A stretch of 64,000 bases of DNA, taken from the NCBI RefSeq assembly GCF_032062135.1, contig NC_092866.1:28251783-28315782 (forward strand), in the 5' to 3' direction. Source of the DNA: Pyxicephalus adspersus. Taxonomy: Eukaryota > Chordata > Amphibia > Anura > Pyxicephalidae. This document shows, piece by piece, positions 22,640-34,907 of the stretch (its first letter is position 1; the number at the start of each line of letters is the position of its first letter). The position numbers were made by a program, and so were the translations under genes. The notes beneath the pieces are model-generated. The model ran no database searches. It was not told the DNA's origin and saw nothing but the letters and a program-made list of their open reading frames with translations.

Positions 22640-24230
22640 CTCTCTTTTTTCCTCTTTACAGCGGGCTACGTCTTCAGTGCTGGAATGAAGAAAAATTCCT
22701 GTACCTTGCCCAGTGGAGCTTACAATGTCTGTGGTAGGTGTGGTCTGCTCTCAGGTGTGCTAGAGCCTGGAGGAAGCCTAACTTTCCGCCAGGAGGAAAG
22801 AGTGTGCCTACAGAGAGACTGTTTTATCTTCCAGATGGATGACCCTGACATGGCAGAGGACAAGGTATCTGGCACCTGTAACAGAGTTGAAGCTGTGTCA
22901 TGCTTTTGGCCTTTGCAAGCTGAAGCCTCCCAGTGTGCATATGTGCCTAGGTTTTAGAACAGCACAGGAAGGAAGGGAGAAGCAAGCAGTGTTCATGGTG
23001 ATGGGAGCATAGCAGCATGCGGTAAGGCTGGGGTGTGTTTGGAAGATGGTAAGAATGCTGGGACCAGTAGTCCCACTGTGATGGTTGCTGCAGGATCACC
23101 AGGAGACATTGAAGTGCCTGTAAAGACTGTTGGGGAACCAGCTGCACCTGTGAGTGACACTGCACAAAGTTCTCATGTTGTTGAATTATTACAGATGTTG
23201 TTATTACAGACTCAAGCATACCAGCAAAAGCGGCAACTGAACCTGCACCTGACAAATCTGCATGGACGAACCCTGTTGCTAAGGGTGATTTTGCAGTGGA
23301 AGGTGCACAGCCAGTCCTCGTAGAGTCTGTACTTCCATATGCTGCTATGGTGAGGGAAGCAATGATCTCATTTTGAAAATTGTTTTTTTCTGTCAATGAA
23401 AATTTTGCCCTAATTTCTCCCATAGCCAGCGAAGAATATGTCCTTTTGTTTTGTAAAACCCCAAGGGCTGGATGCTTTATGGGAACATTACTGCTTTTTG
23501 AGCCTATTGTAAAAATTTAAACTGGGAAAGTCCAACTCTATATAGTGAGTCCAGACGAAACATGATAAAGCCAATCACCACTATGATGAGGATGAGTCAA
23601 TCCACTCAGCAGATTTGTCAGTTTGATTGGGGTGGTATGGTGAGCTTGTGACCCCTTTAAGGAAGGTGTGTGGATTTGGACGGGTGCATGGAAGGCATAT
23701 GTACGGTTGAAAGTGATTGCGAATGTTGTACAGCATGTCTCCTTCTCTGCCTTCATAGGCCAAGATAGAATTGTGGTGTTTTACCCCATTTAGCCAAAAC
23801 TGTGCCGTAAGTGTGGAGAGAAGGAACATTTTGCTGCTGCTGTGTGTGAGGTTAAAAAACGATCTTTGTCATCAAAAGGTGCAACCTCTGTGTTTAGGTA
23901 GACCATTTCTTTAACCTAGCCCCTGAGGCTGTGGAAGATCAGCTGCAATTAGATATGCAAGAAGATGGGAGAGATGTGATGAATCAGCTGTGCTTCTGAG
24001 GACATTTTTGCTGAGGGCAGTGTGAGTGGAATTGTTGCTTGCCCTTCTGATTCAGTTAGTGTGTTGCCCTCCCCTTCTGTCTCTGTGTCTGTTGTGCCTT
24101 AGACACAAGAGTGTGAGGAAGACTTCAGGAAGCCGGTATAGATGCTCAGAAGATCAGTTAGAAAGTTGGGGCAGGTGGAAAAAGAAAAGGTTGCAAGGGG
24201 AGGATTCTAAAACTTGGCAGGCAGTGGGAA
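22640..24230 (+). mobile_element. LINE/retroelement relic with gag-like region
   Basis: A GC-richer block (about 22640-24230) carries degraded gag/ORF1-like coding. Near 23670-23720 a GFGRVHGRHMYG-type or WTGAWKAYVRLK frame resembles the conserved region ahead of the zinc knuckle in ORF1/gag proteins, and a knuckle follows at 23800-23850. The rest is too decayed to assign, and no reverse transcriptase is seen downstream. Confidence 0.5.
23790..23870 (+). pseudogene. CCHC zinc-knuckle remnant of a gag/ORF1 protein
   Basis: The frame reads PKLCRKCGEKEHFAAAVCEV, a nucleic-acid-binding zinc knuckle of retroelement gag or ORF1 proteins. The spacing is C-x2-C-x4-H-x5-C, one residue longer than the standard C-x2-C-x4-H-x4-C; this may be a small in-frame expansion of an Ala run. 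A TAG stop lies just upstream and another soon after, so the protein is not made. Confidence 0.65.
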
Positions 24231-24897
24231 AAAAGTGAAGCAGGATGTAGTAGTTCGGTGAGGTCGTTGGTGAATGGGAGGTGGCACAAAAAAATAGATT
24301 CATAGATAGGCAGATACAATGGATAGGCATAGATGCTAGGCATTGTCCGATGGGGAGGTGGAACCAATAGAAGTTGGTCATGGGGTCCATCTTTAAAACA
24401 CTTCATCAGGTAGTTTGTGTAGAAGTAAGGTCAAGAAGCAGCTAATCCAATCATCCTGAGACCCAGCTCAGTTTTGATACATTTTTTTATGGTGTGGTGG
24501 TCCAATATTACACTTGGATGCACAGTGCATACAGAGAAAAATCCTTCCTGTCAAGGAGGTGGTGAATGAAAATTCAGGAGTTTGACAAACTGAGAATGGC
24601 GGAATCATGGTGTATTCAGATTTATGGATAGGTGAATATTTATTACATTTGCTTTTTTGTTGCTTGTTCCTGCATCCCACAACAAAAGTGATGATTCTTC
24701 TCTCCCCTCTACGAATAGTTGCAGCACAAAGGAAAGCTGAACTCAGATAGCTTTAATGCATTTGAACCCAAGAAGTATTTGTTGCTGGCATTATCTAAAT
24801 CCAATAAAATTTTATTAATTATTAATTTTTTTTGTTGTTTTTATTGGGCACAACCATTACAATTTGGCCACTCAGCACTCTTTAAAAGTTCAATGTA

Positions 24898-24944
<47 letters not shown>

Positions 24945-27050
24945 AAACAATAGATAGTAAATTATCTACATTTTAGATCATATGTTTTCTAAAATGTTTA
25001 TTCTAAGTAAAACTTTACAAGAATACTTCAAAAGGCATGGTCACTCAACATGCACTTTTCTTGCATGTCATCTCACTTTGACAGTTCATGTAAAAAGTTC
25101 TCCTTCACAAACAGAACTTGCTTTGCTCGATTAGGTGAAATAACTCTATTGGGCCCCCTTTTTTTAACGTGTGTATACAGAGCTCCCACTGAGTTCTGGT
25201 AGCCTGTGACAGCTTTAGATTCCCAAAGCTGGCACAACACTGGTAAAGTGCTGTTTTTATCAGCAAAATTATTGGCACATTTTTGTTCACCTTGCTCAAA
25301 AAAGTGTCAGTCAGCTGACATGTTCATCACTTTTATAATCGATCACCAGGTCAGTGTACTTGTGTTTTCTAGCTATTGCACTATTACCACTGAAATCATA
25401 TATTGACAATCAGTATGACTGCTACTTAACTAATCACCAGAAAGTGGTCCCCACTTTGATAGTTGAAATGCCAAAGGACCACAGTAAAGATCAGAGGTGT
25501 TTGTTTCAAACACCCTGATTGCCACTTTTGCCATGATCACCAAATTTAGCTGGGTCACTACTTTTCCTGTGGTTACACATTCCAAAAATGAAGATCATGA
25601 ACATTATAGGAATTAATTTGCAGTGCCAAGAACCTATTCATAATGGCTATATAGCCGTGTGCTTGGCAAGCATGCACTCAACATGAAAAATGATCAATGA
25701 TATTATGTACTTAACATGTACAATGATCTACAATGTTAAGACAGCTTACCATTTCTAAATGATAAAAAAGAAAATTATAATGAATTATATATCCATCTGC
25801 AGATCCATATATTCAAAAACTATCCATTACTATACAACAGCCATTTGTGATCATTTTAAATTTCTTTATTGTCCAATAACCTTAATTACAGAAAACAGAA
25901 AATTGCAAATAATAAATATATGATTGACAACAAAAAAGTGAATATATACATATGATTAAACAATCAATAAAAATTTACCAGTCTGACTTTCCACTGCCCA
26001 CTTAATGACATGCTTTTAAATGTATAGAAGACTGTACCGTCCATCATTAAGTCCTAATATCAGTGATGTAGTGAATGAGGACAGCAGGCTGACAGCAGAA
26101 AGACCACTGTCATTTTAAAAAACACTAAAGACACATATATGTATACTACAAATCTCTATTGTACAGGGCATGAATGGAAAAGTTTTAATAAACAGGTTTT
26201 AGAGTAGTCTATAACCTACCTTTGTATGATTTTTGTTTTTGAATTCACTGTTTGGCCCAAATCTATTGATTAACTTCAAATTGCATACACAATCTTCATA
26301 CTGCAGATTGGTACAGAAGTTGGAAACTGGTGATTATATATATTTTAAGCTTCAGATGATGTAGTTTTAAAGTTGAAAAATAAAGAACATCTACAAAATG
26401 CAACTTAATAGCCTGTAGGTGATGTTGTCTTGATTTAAAATTAGAATTTAGAGATCCAGAAAACTCACTAAAGTGATCAATTTCACCTACTGTGCTTGTA
26501 TACTGTGCATGTTTTCTGTACCATATCTTCATTTGACCTTTCTGCCCAATGCTTGCAAAAGGCACTGAACAATCTTTGTAAGGAATCACTTTCTGGTAAT
26601 AAACCTATTGTTTCTCATATGTGATATTCTCAATTTATTCCTAAATCTTTTATGACTATAATAAAAGTGAGGTCAAGAAATGGTGCAATACCATAAGAAG
26701 CAATACCATAAAAAGTCTCCACCACAAGTAAAGTGTGATTTTAATAACCATTCATGCTTTTTTATATCATTCTGAGAGTCTAATCACTGGTAAAAAAAAT
26801 AGAGTACTTATCAGGAAAGATACATCAGATGAACTAGTTTAACAGTACACAACTAAACTGGTATTTGCAAAGCATTTTAAATAAACGTTAGTACAAAATT
26901 ACTGTACATTTTTTACCAGTTTATGAGCATTTATTGTGATGCTAGAAAAATACTAAAATCCAATATTTATGGTATCCTGCATATATTGATGTCTCATCAG
27001 TGACCACTGTAATCTAGATTTCATTTAAACATGTTCTTATGTCTCCTCTG
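24231..27050. other. no gene recognised
   Basis: Contains a TA microsatellite at 24899-24945 and some low-complexity tracts. Otherwise no coding or repeat structure I can support. It lies downstream of the TMEM272-like gene and includes its 3' UTR and polyadenylation site, which I could not place. Confidence 0.45.
24899..24945. repeat. (TA)n microsatellite
   Basis: About 20 alternating TA units with one TTA interruption. Confidence 0.95.
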
Positions 27051-27054
27051 GTGC

Positions 27055-27441
27055 TCATGCTTTTGAGGCACAACACTCTAAACACTTGCAGCAATTTAAA
27101 CAATTGAAACAACTGCTGCACTGGATGCTCTTACAACATTTCTGGCAGCAGCAGCAGCAGATATCTGAACATAGAGTGGTGCAGGACTCTAGGCATTGAC
27201 AGGTTTTGCTGCAATCTAGGCACTGACAGTTTTTGCAGCAATCTAGGCACTGACAGATTTTGCAGCAATCTAGGCACTGACAGATGTTGCAGCAATCTAG
27301 GCACTGACAGATTTTGCCGCAATCTAGGCACTGACTTATTTTCTCACAATCTAGGCACGGACAGGCTTTGCAGCAATCCAGGCACATGGATTCTTCTAAG
27401 CATGGACAGCAATCAAAACAACTGAAAAATTCAGGGATACA
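27055..27441 (-). CDS. TMEM272-like gene, last exon: Cys-rich repeat tail
   Basis: Follows a good acceptor (CTTATTTCAG) in phase 0. It begins CIPEFFSCFDCCPCLEES, then runs through seven to eight units of CLDCCKICQ (9 residues, 27 bp), and ends in a freer Cys-rich part with a run of five cysteines and the terminus CCASKA. Of 128 residues, 47 are Cys. Because 27 is a multiple of three, the repeat keeps other frames open too, so the open frame alone proves little; the in-phase acceptor is the better evidence. Confidence 0.78.
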   Translation of the reverse strand, partial: CIPEFFSCFDCCPCLEESMCLDCCKACPCLDCEKISQCLDCGKICQCLDCCNICQCLDCCKICQCLDCCKNCQCLDCSKTCQCLESCTTLCSDICCCCCQKCCKSIQCSSCFNCLNCCKCLECCASKA

Positions 27442-30400
27442 CTGAAATAAGATAAAAAAGCAGTCAATGATTTGGGACTAAATAATGCAAAATAATTACA
27501 CATGCAACATAAATAAATAAAAAGCACATCAAATAGATCAAAGTCATAATATTTGTTGAATTTCTAAAAACTCATGCTTTGAATGACAAATGCAAATATT
27601 TTTAATACAAATAACATGGATATTATAAATATATTATATTATATATATATATATATTATATTATAAATAAATAAAAAAAAACAAATACAAGGCTGTAGCA
27701 TCCTTTTAGACAGTGAGATTGAGGCTTCAGTAGCCTCTCTCTCTAGATGCAGCCGAGTTCCACTTTATATTCTGTTGAAATATTTTACAATTAACTTGGT
27801 TGGTTAAAATGTAAAACAACTTTATTTTTTTCTTTTGTTTCTTACTTTTTAAGTTTTATAAATAGGCCTCAGAAACATTGGACTCTTATGTTTAGAATTC
27901 TGTTTTTAGAGGAAAGTTGGTTTTCAGTAAATTGGAGTAGAACAGTATGCAAACAAAGGTTTACTTTACATAAGGATTTGCTGGTGTTAGATTTGTAGGA
28001 AGGTATTTTGAGGGTTAGGGGTAAGGTTACACGGAGAGTTAGCTTGTTGGGGATCTAGAACCAGGGCATCCTTGCCTGTGCCACAAATTACCGGCATTAA
28101 GCTTCTAGCAACAAATTTATCAATATGATAATCTATAATCTCCAATTTATTAATCCTTTAAAAGTAACTGACTAACTAAAAGTAACTATATTAAAATATT
28201 GATCACATTTACAGTAGCTATGACTACATTTTATTATTTTTCCTATACGTCAATAACATTAATGGTGTTTTGATTCTCTCCTAAAGAACAAACTTTTTAC
28301 ATTTTTTAAAGTTCCTAATTATTTTCTCCTAAAGAACCAAAATAACAATACTGCAGTTTACTAGTCACAGGATGAGGTAACTGTATTCATTTTATTAGTT
28401 TATTCTTTTTTATTCATGGGGTCATCCTGTCAGTAACAGATTTTTGCATCAGGTTGACAATGGTTTTGCATCATACTGCATTATTGGAAAAGCAGCATTA
28501 TCACACTAACAGGGGCGGGACTACAGAACATCCTCCTCTTCTCCAATATCATAATAAAAATGTTTAGTCCACCTAGAGAACTAAGCAAAAATAAACTTCT
28601 GGTAACTGGTAACAGTAAAGCATGCGCAGAGTGCACAGTTAAGTACAAACAGTTAAGTTACCTTTTTGCAGGATCAACAGGTACTGGTTTTATGCTTATT
28701 GGTCAAATATAATAAAATGCTTTCGACTATAAATTTAACAAATAGGAGCAAATAAAATGCATTTTCTGTAAGATTTTGTAAATATTCTTAAAATTCAAAT
28801 AAATATAATAATGAACATAAGGATAAATTCAGGTAGTTGCAAGTTTTTTGGGTGAGTAATTATAAATAAGGTAAATGACTAGTTGGCAAATCTTGGGTAA
28901 ATATGACATCTGACCCTTTATGAATAGGCCCCTTGGTCTCCCTGGTTTAGTAAAATGTTATTTTAATATAAAATAATTGCTTACTGAATTCTTGCAGAAG
29001 AAGCAAGATAGCAAAATGCCGATGATTCCAATTCCAATTAAGATCCACTGAATGAGCAGGATGGAGAAAACGAATAAATACATGTGAGTATCACACCTAA
29101 TTTTTGACGGGTCAACTTGATAACGTCTGAACACCCACACGCTGCCTGTAAGAATTAGAACATTTTAACAGTCCATTAAATTGTGCAATATAAGGTCTTC
29201 TGTAGACCTAACATAAGTCCAGCAAGCATTTTAACAAATACATATATATCCATTATACCATTTAATTTATTACAAATATATCCATTTTATTATCTATGTA
29301 ACCTAGAGTAAAGAGTGAGTTTAAAGGCATTTTTATAGTGACACTTTTCAAGTTACAATTGTAACATTTACTGGAATTTACGTGAAAATCTACTTGTTGA
29401 TCCACATTTTGATAATTTGACCTCTTTTTGTTATCTGTATATCAGACAATAAGGTAGATGTATACATTAAAGACTCACTGCCCAAACCTAAAAATACTTT
29501 AACCCTACAATGTTTCTAGTTGGTGTAGGTGATGCCACATGTTCTCCTTGGGAAGATGGGTGACTGCAATACCTTCATCCTTTTGTTGCAAGTTTAATGG
29601 TTATTAAACTGCAAATTAGAGCAAAGTGAACCCACCTAGGGGTTGGGAAATCTGCAGTGCAGAGAAAAATTATTACATAGCAATTTAGTACTTTTTGCAG
29701 GCCTTTATACTTATTTAGATGGATGTGCACCAGCATCTAGCACAAAATTGGCTCCTGCTCATATGGGCATTGGAAGAAATATCCTTAGGCAATAGGCATG
29801 ATTTATTAAGGCTTTCCAAGACTGGAGGAGATAGATTATCATGGGAGAACCTGGGTGATACAGCAAACGCGGAATAGATCTGGTCCAGGACTGAAAACAT
29901 TTGCATTTTTTTTAGGAATCCAGGTTTGTTGGATCACCCAGGTTCACCCATGATAGTCTATCTTTTTCAGTATTGGAGAGCTTAAATAAACCCGGCCCAG
30001 TGTTTCATAATCCTGTGAAATACTGGACCGTGGAGTTAGGTCAGACGTAGTCATAATTAAGTGGTACTTTAGCCTTGATCAAAATTAATCCGATTGGATG
30101 TGCAGTAAGCAAATATATACTACAGCTTTGGACAAGATCTCAGTTCAGCAATGGCAAGTACATGATGTTAGGCACAATGCTGCAGTAATGCATGGTAATT
30201 ACTAATGAAATATTGACTTCACTGTTTAAAGTAGATTGCTACATAGACTGAGCTTTAGGGGGTAGCTTTGTGTGTATGTGTGTACACAGAAAACATTATT
30301 TTGTTATGGAAGGATTAGTGGGGCATTTTTCTATTTATTTTTGTGGAATATATACTTAATTAACCAGGTTGATAATAATATTTTTAGTATATGTCTCATG

Positions 30401-33400
30401 TAGACTAAATTAACACAATACTTTCTTGTAAGATTTGTGCATTTTTTTTTTGATTTGTCAGTCCACCTCACCAAAGTAGAAATATCTCTATAAATATAAT
30501 ACCATTGATAACTTAACACAAAATAACACTGTGTATCATACTTTAGTTTAGTGTTTCTTGACCTTTTTTTAACATGGGGGAACCCCTTGAAATAACGTTC
30601 AGGTCTCCTGCTATAATTGCTATACTGTATTCACAGCCCAGGGTCCATTAGCTTGGTGGTCAGTGGGTAGAATGTCTCTTACAAATACACAAAAAGATCA
30701 CTGGAGTCGGTAGTAAATGACCTGAGAGGCACAAATTCCTCACTGCAAAGAAACCCCAACCTCTGGAGAAACCCTTGTTCAGAAACACTGCTTTAGTTAT
30801 AAATTAATATAAATGTGATCTGTTCATGTACAATATGTATCATTGCGCTTGTTGTGGTCCAGGTTAATTCATCAGGATTCCTTTCAGTTGGTATATTTCT
30901 GTATATACATGCAGATCAGCATAATGATTGCAATGCAAATTATAATCAAACCATTAAATATAATAAGTTAACTATGTAAGATAGTTATATACCATAGCCA
31001 ACATGCCATTGCTGATCTGAATAAATATTCAGCTTGCTAGGTTGGTATTCTTATTCTTTACTAAAAGATCAGCTTATATCTAGACAACTGGAATTCATTA
31101 GAATTAGCTCAGCAATGGCAGTTTACATAATTTGTCAACATAGGCCCACTGTAAAATATGTTCTTACCTGCAATAAACCAGGCAAAGACAAAAAGAGCAA
31201 TAGGAAGACCAAGGATCTTTCCAATGGTGGGAAAGAAGCATCTCAAAGGTAATAAAATCCAGTATGCAAAGCTGAAGGCTCCCGCAACAACCATATATAT
31301 TGGAATAAATCGCTCCTCAGGACATTTAAATATGTTCATAGCACCTAAAGGTAATAAAAGGAACATACACATTTAAATGTATGATAATAAATGCCTAATT
31401 ACAGAAAATATGTACATATCAGACATTCTTACCTACTACGATGAACGCCACTCCTAATGCAGTCCATGTTAAAAAGACTATGGTTTGTATCACTAGAGAA
31501 AAAAAAAGCCATTTAAAATATTGTTGGTCCATGGAACTACATATACATACAATACTTTTAAAATGAATGTCATTATACTGTATGCTTGTTTTTAAATAAT
31601 AGTGAAACCATTTTACCACTGCATATGGGACACAAAACCTTAACACAGGGAAATCTGAATCTGTGCTCACAAAAGCAACATAGTTGTTGAATGGACAATG
31701 CTACTTTTCTTGCCAAACCAATGGGTTTATTACCCTGAAACTCACTGATCAGTAACAAATACATATCTTAAGGGTTTTTCTGTAACTCTAACTTCACTAT
31801 CAGCATGCTTCTTTTGGGCCAGTGACACACTGAAACTGGATCTCGGTGCATTTGTCCAGTGGGCTTGTAGAAAGATATGTTGAGTTAGTGGCCTGATGTA
31901 TTTTGTCTTCCAGACATTAATCCATGCAGTATACACAGTCAAATAGTGAACATTATATACTTTAGCTACCACCATGTTTAGACCTGTGACAACAGTGCCA
32001 GACAGAGGGAAGTCTTCTAAAAACAAATATCTATGAAACTCTTGGATATCATGTGATCAAATGACCATTTCTAATGAAAGTGTATGCTTTTATGATGTGA
32101 GAAGGCATGTCTGTATTAGAAATACCTATATTTTACCTTGAGCATCAATACATTGATAATACCTATCTGTTACCGTGAGCATCACCATGACACATTGTAC
32201 ATTTTGTGCATTTAGCCCATACAAGTTTGTCGCTGCCTTTACAAGGCCTTTAAAGCCCCCTAGGCCACGATAACTAGGAAACTATCATTTTTGCAAGATC
32301 ATCTGCAATGGCAGGCCATTCTTGGTATAGTTTTCTTTATTTTGGTCTGTAAAGCATCTATATTTTATTTGAATTAAAACAAAAAGCTAGAAATTGACAA
32401 GGATTCCAACTTTAAACAATACGATTGATTACATTAAAAAAAACTGTTCTTTATAATTGTAATGCATGTGTACACACTGCCATTAAGGAATACAACAACA
32501 ACAAAGTTGAATACTTTTGGCCTAAATCATTCACATATGCAAAAATAGTTCCACATTGACACAAACAACCATTATCCTCTTTAGTAATTTTGACATGTTT
32601 CATATGCCCTAAAAATCTACAAAATACAGGGCATGCATTGCAAGCATTGCCTTTTCTTTCTTTGCTGCCCCCAATAACCTCTTCCCCACATAAACACACT
32701 TGACTTACTGGCAAGTTTTGCTTTTAAATGACAATAGGAGCTGTAAATAATATCAGTTAGAACAAGTTGTGGGGCAGTTGTTGTACATCCGGTAACACAT
32801 TTAATTACTGGTGGTTGTTAGGAAGTGCTCCCAGCTGCTAAAAGATTACCCTGATGGATAACATTAATAACCAGGCAAATTAACAATGTCACAAAGATAA
32901 TGTTTGCTTGCACTGGTTGTTGACCCATCAACTAGTGTATGATTACCTTCATTAATATACTTTATTATTAGCTTTTTTTAACAATTGTGTTTGTCATACT
33001 TACATTTACTTAAACCACAGTAGCCTACAATGTGAAAATAAAACAATATTAAAATAGAGTCCTCAATAGTACTATAGGGTACATGGAAATCCAGTCAAAA
33101 ACAATTTTACCTCATTATACAGTTCCAGAATATTAGGTAAAAATAGTGGAAACATATGGAATTAGTACAAAACAAATGTGAGCAGACATTACCTAATTGT
33201 AAACCACTTGAAACAGAAGTTTGTAAAATTGTGTGAGATAAGAAACATGAAAATGTACCAATATAAAGCATAATACATCTCTAAGAAAAAAAGTAATATA
33301 TTCTCATGTATGTTGCCATATAATAGAAAGGCAGAAAACCTAATTACATCCAATGGTCCAGCAGCTCACCCTATGACAATCATCCAACCTATTTCTGTTC

Positions 33401-34907
33401 ATTATTTTTGGCCATCATTATTTTTTGTGACCGCACCTATAGAGATATGAGCCATTAGGCCAATATCAATAAAGAAGCTTATCATAAGAGAATGTCAGGA
33501 ATGCCAGGCTTGAAATTCCTGTATGTACTGGTTTGATGTCCTAATTTTAATGACAATTACAGGACAAATAAATGCAATTACCCGCATAACTAGTAGCAGA
33601 ACATCCTTTCCACCTGTTTTTTCTTTGAGTGAATAATGCCTAACCAAAAATGTTTAATCATGATCAATTATCTCATATTCCTATCACACGTGTCAAAAAA
33701 TAAAAAATATGGTATTTCATTTCAGAGTATGTTTAAATTTTCTGAAATAAAGGAGCCCATAAGCAATAGGATTTTGTAGAACCATCCACTGATATTTTTG
33801 TTTTAATCTTTATCCGCAAATCTCTTCCTTAGGCTACACACTCACGTAGGACAATTGTCACTGGAAACAATCTCTCATGATATTTTCCGGTGATAGCTGC
33901 ACAAGTGAGCGCTGTACGCACAGCACTGTTCTGCTCTATGAAGAGGGAAGAGGGAAGACGAGTGAGCAGCATCATGCTGTTCTCTCCTAAAATAATGTAG
34001 AGGTAAATATGTCAGATCCTTTCCTGAGAAAGCATGACTGTTGGTCTCGGGCGACAATAATTTGACATGTGTACGCAACCCAGGTCTCATCTGATCAGGA
34101 AAGCCTCTGGCAAACTCCAGGGGCTTTATTTTTATTAATTTTCATTTATACATATACAACCAAACAACCATAACTAAAAGAGAGGGGGGACAGAACACAT
34201 AGGGGAAACGGAAGGGGAACACTCATAATATTAACATTATTAACATTCATAATGTTAACAACTAATGATCACATAGTCAGCCAGATATATTGGTGATATA
34301 CCATGTAGAATATTGAAACATTTCAAGAATCGATTTGCAGTCCGAGTCAGTAAAGGCATAGACCAAAAAGCGAGTTATGGAGTCATCGCCCTACATTTTA
34401 GTATCCAACATCTCTCTATGAAACAAGGTCTTCAGGGAGGAGATGACTTGTTCCAAGGGCTCTATTTTTTAAATAAGGAATCTGACATTCCCTGGTGAGA
34501 ATCAATTACTGACATTGAAACACAGGGCCGTAGCTTTCCACAAGGGAATGTTTGAGGTCATGTCTGACTCCATATATCTAAATAGTGGCCCACTAATAGT
34601 TTTTCACATTTATTTTTCCAAGTAGGCAGTGTTATTTCTGTTACCTAAATTTTTGAAATTCTAAATTTTCAAAATACAATAATGTACAATAACCTCTAGC
34701 AGCCAAATACATTTCATCTTTAGAAGGTTAGTGAAGAACAAGCTGACTGGTTTTCTTGGGGCTAAACCTTTATTCTTTTTTTCAGATCTGTTTAGCAACA
34801 AATATAGCCTGTTATAAGCAAAATACACTACATTCTACTTTCAGATGTTTCAGAGTTAATTACTTACCACCGCATGGTTTACTTTGGGGAACATCATCTC
34901 CTGCCAT
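27055..34907 (-). CDS. TMEM272-like four-helix membrane protein with Cys-rich repeat tail
   Basis: Five minus-strand exons join in frame: 34907-34868, 31492-31433, 31344-31168, 29145-28985 and 27441-27055 (825 nt, 274 residues plus TGA). Introns 1-3 are phase 1, intron 4 is phase 0, and all have GT and AG. A short cytosolic N-terminus is followed by four hydrophobic helices: about residues 14-34, 44-60, 78-93 and 120-142. CPEERFIPIYMVV, FVFAWFIAGSVWVF and HMYLFVFSILL match the layout of TMEM272 proteins, whose function is poorly known. The family normally ends soon after helix 4. Here the last exon adds 128 residues with 47 cysteines. By family topology the tail should be cytosolic, possibly palmitoylated or metal-binding (inference). 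The start chosen has A at -3 and G at +4. The splice structure is strong; the name rests on motif recall. Confidence 0.85.
27180..27390. repeat. coding 27-bp tandem repeat
   Basis: On the plus strand the unit is TTTTGCAGCAATCTAGGCAC plus TGACAGA, repeated seven to eight times. Base changes between units are few, pointing to recent expansion or homogenisation. Confidence 0.95.
27617..27668. repeat. AT-rich microsatellite in intron 4
   Basis: A TATTATATTATATATATATA-type tract bounded by TTATAAAT repeats. Confidence 0.85.
28985..29145 (-). CDS. TMEM272-like gene, exon 4: third loop and fourth helix
   Basis: 161 nt. Acceptor TTCTTACAG, donor TCA/GTAAGC. Encodes SVWVFRRYQVDPSKIRCD and then the fourth membrane helix (LLIQWILIGIGIIGILLSC), ending CFFCKNS. 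Read-through of the donor gives VSNYFILK and a stop, an alternative short C-terminus. Confidence 0.85.
29795..29999. mobile_element. palindromic MITE (GGGCCTGATTTATTAAAG family)
   Basis: Mirror-image halves with GATACAGCAAACGCGGAAT and GGTTTGTTGGATCACCCAGG around a central TTTGCATTTTTTTT. Lies in intron 3 of the TMEM272-like gene. Confidence 0.88.
30541..30798. mobile_element. hAT-type MITE with perfect 8-bp duplication
   Basis: The 242-bp element (30549-30790) has ends TAGTGTTTCTTGACC and, in reverse complement, CAGTGTTTCTGAAC. It is flanked by direct copies of CTTTAGTT at 30541-30548 and 30791-30798. The 8-bp duplication and YAGTG ends define a hAT element. It lies in intron 3 of the TMEM272-like gene and has no coding capacity. 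Confidence 0.93.
31168..31344 (-). CDS. TMEM272-like gene, exon 3: helices 2 and 3
   Basis: 177 nt between TTACCTTTAG and GTAAGAAC. Encodes AMNIFKCPEERFIPIYMVV, a second helix, a PLRCFFPTIGK linker and a third helix (LPIALFVFAWFIA). The CPEERFIPIY block is the most family-specific part. Starts with two bases and ends in phase 1. Confidence 0.9.
31433..31492 (-). CDS. TMEM272-like gene, exon 2: first helix
   Basis: 60 nt between TTTTCTCTAG and GTAAGAAT. Encodes IQTIVFLTWTALGVAFIVV, an uninterrupted membrane helix. Starts with two bases and ends in phase 1, so a 60-nt exon keeps frame. Confidence 0.88.
33838..34085 (+). mobile_element. MITE copy C (GTTCTGCTCTATGGAGAG family)
   Basis: Carries GCGCTGTACGCACAGCACTG followed by TTCTGCTCTATGAAGAGG and a late CATGTGTACGCAACCC end. 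Diverged from copies at 9905 and 50078, but with landmarks in the same order. Confidence 0.6.
34455..34530. mobile_element. fragment of the small palindromic MITE
   Basis: GGAATCTGACATTCCCTGGTG with a following CTGACATTGAA resembles the core of the element at 15697-15792. Confidence 0.4.

Larger units (their letters stand above)
31493..34867. other. intron 1 of the TMEM272-like gene
   Basis: About 3.4 kb with no exon I could recognise; contains the MITE at 33838 and the small repeat at 34460. Confidence 0.6.

Noticed and set aside
27131..27331. 66-codon minus frame overlapping the Cys tail
   Set aside because: Shadow of the 27-bp repeat in another register; does not connect with the upstream exons.
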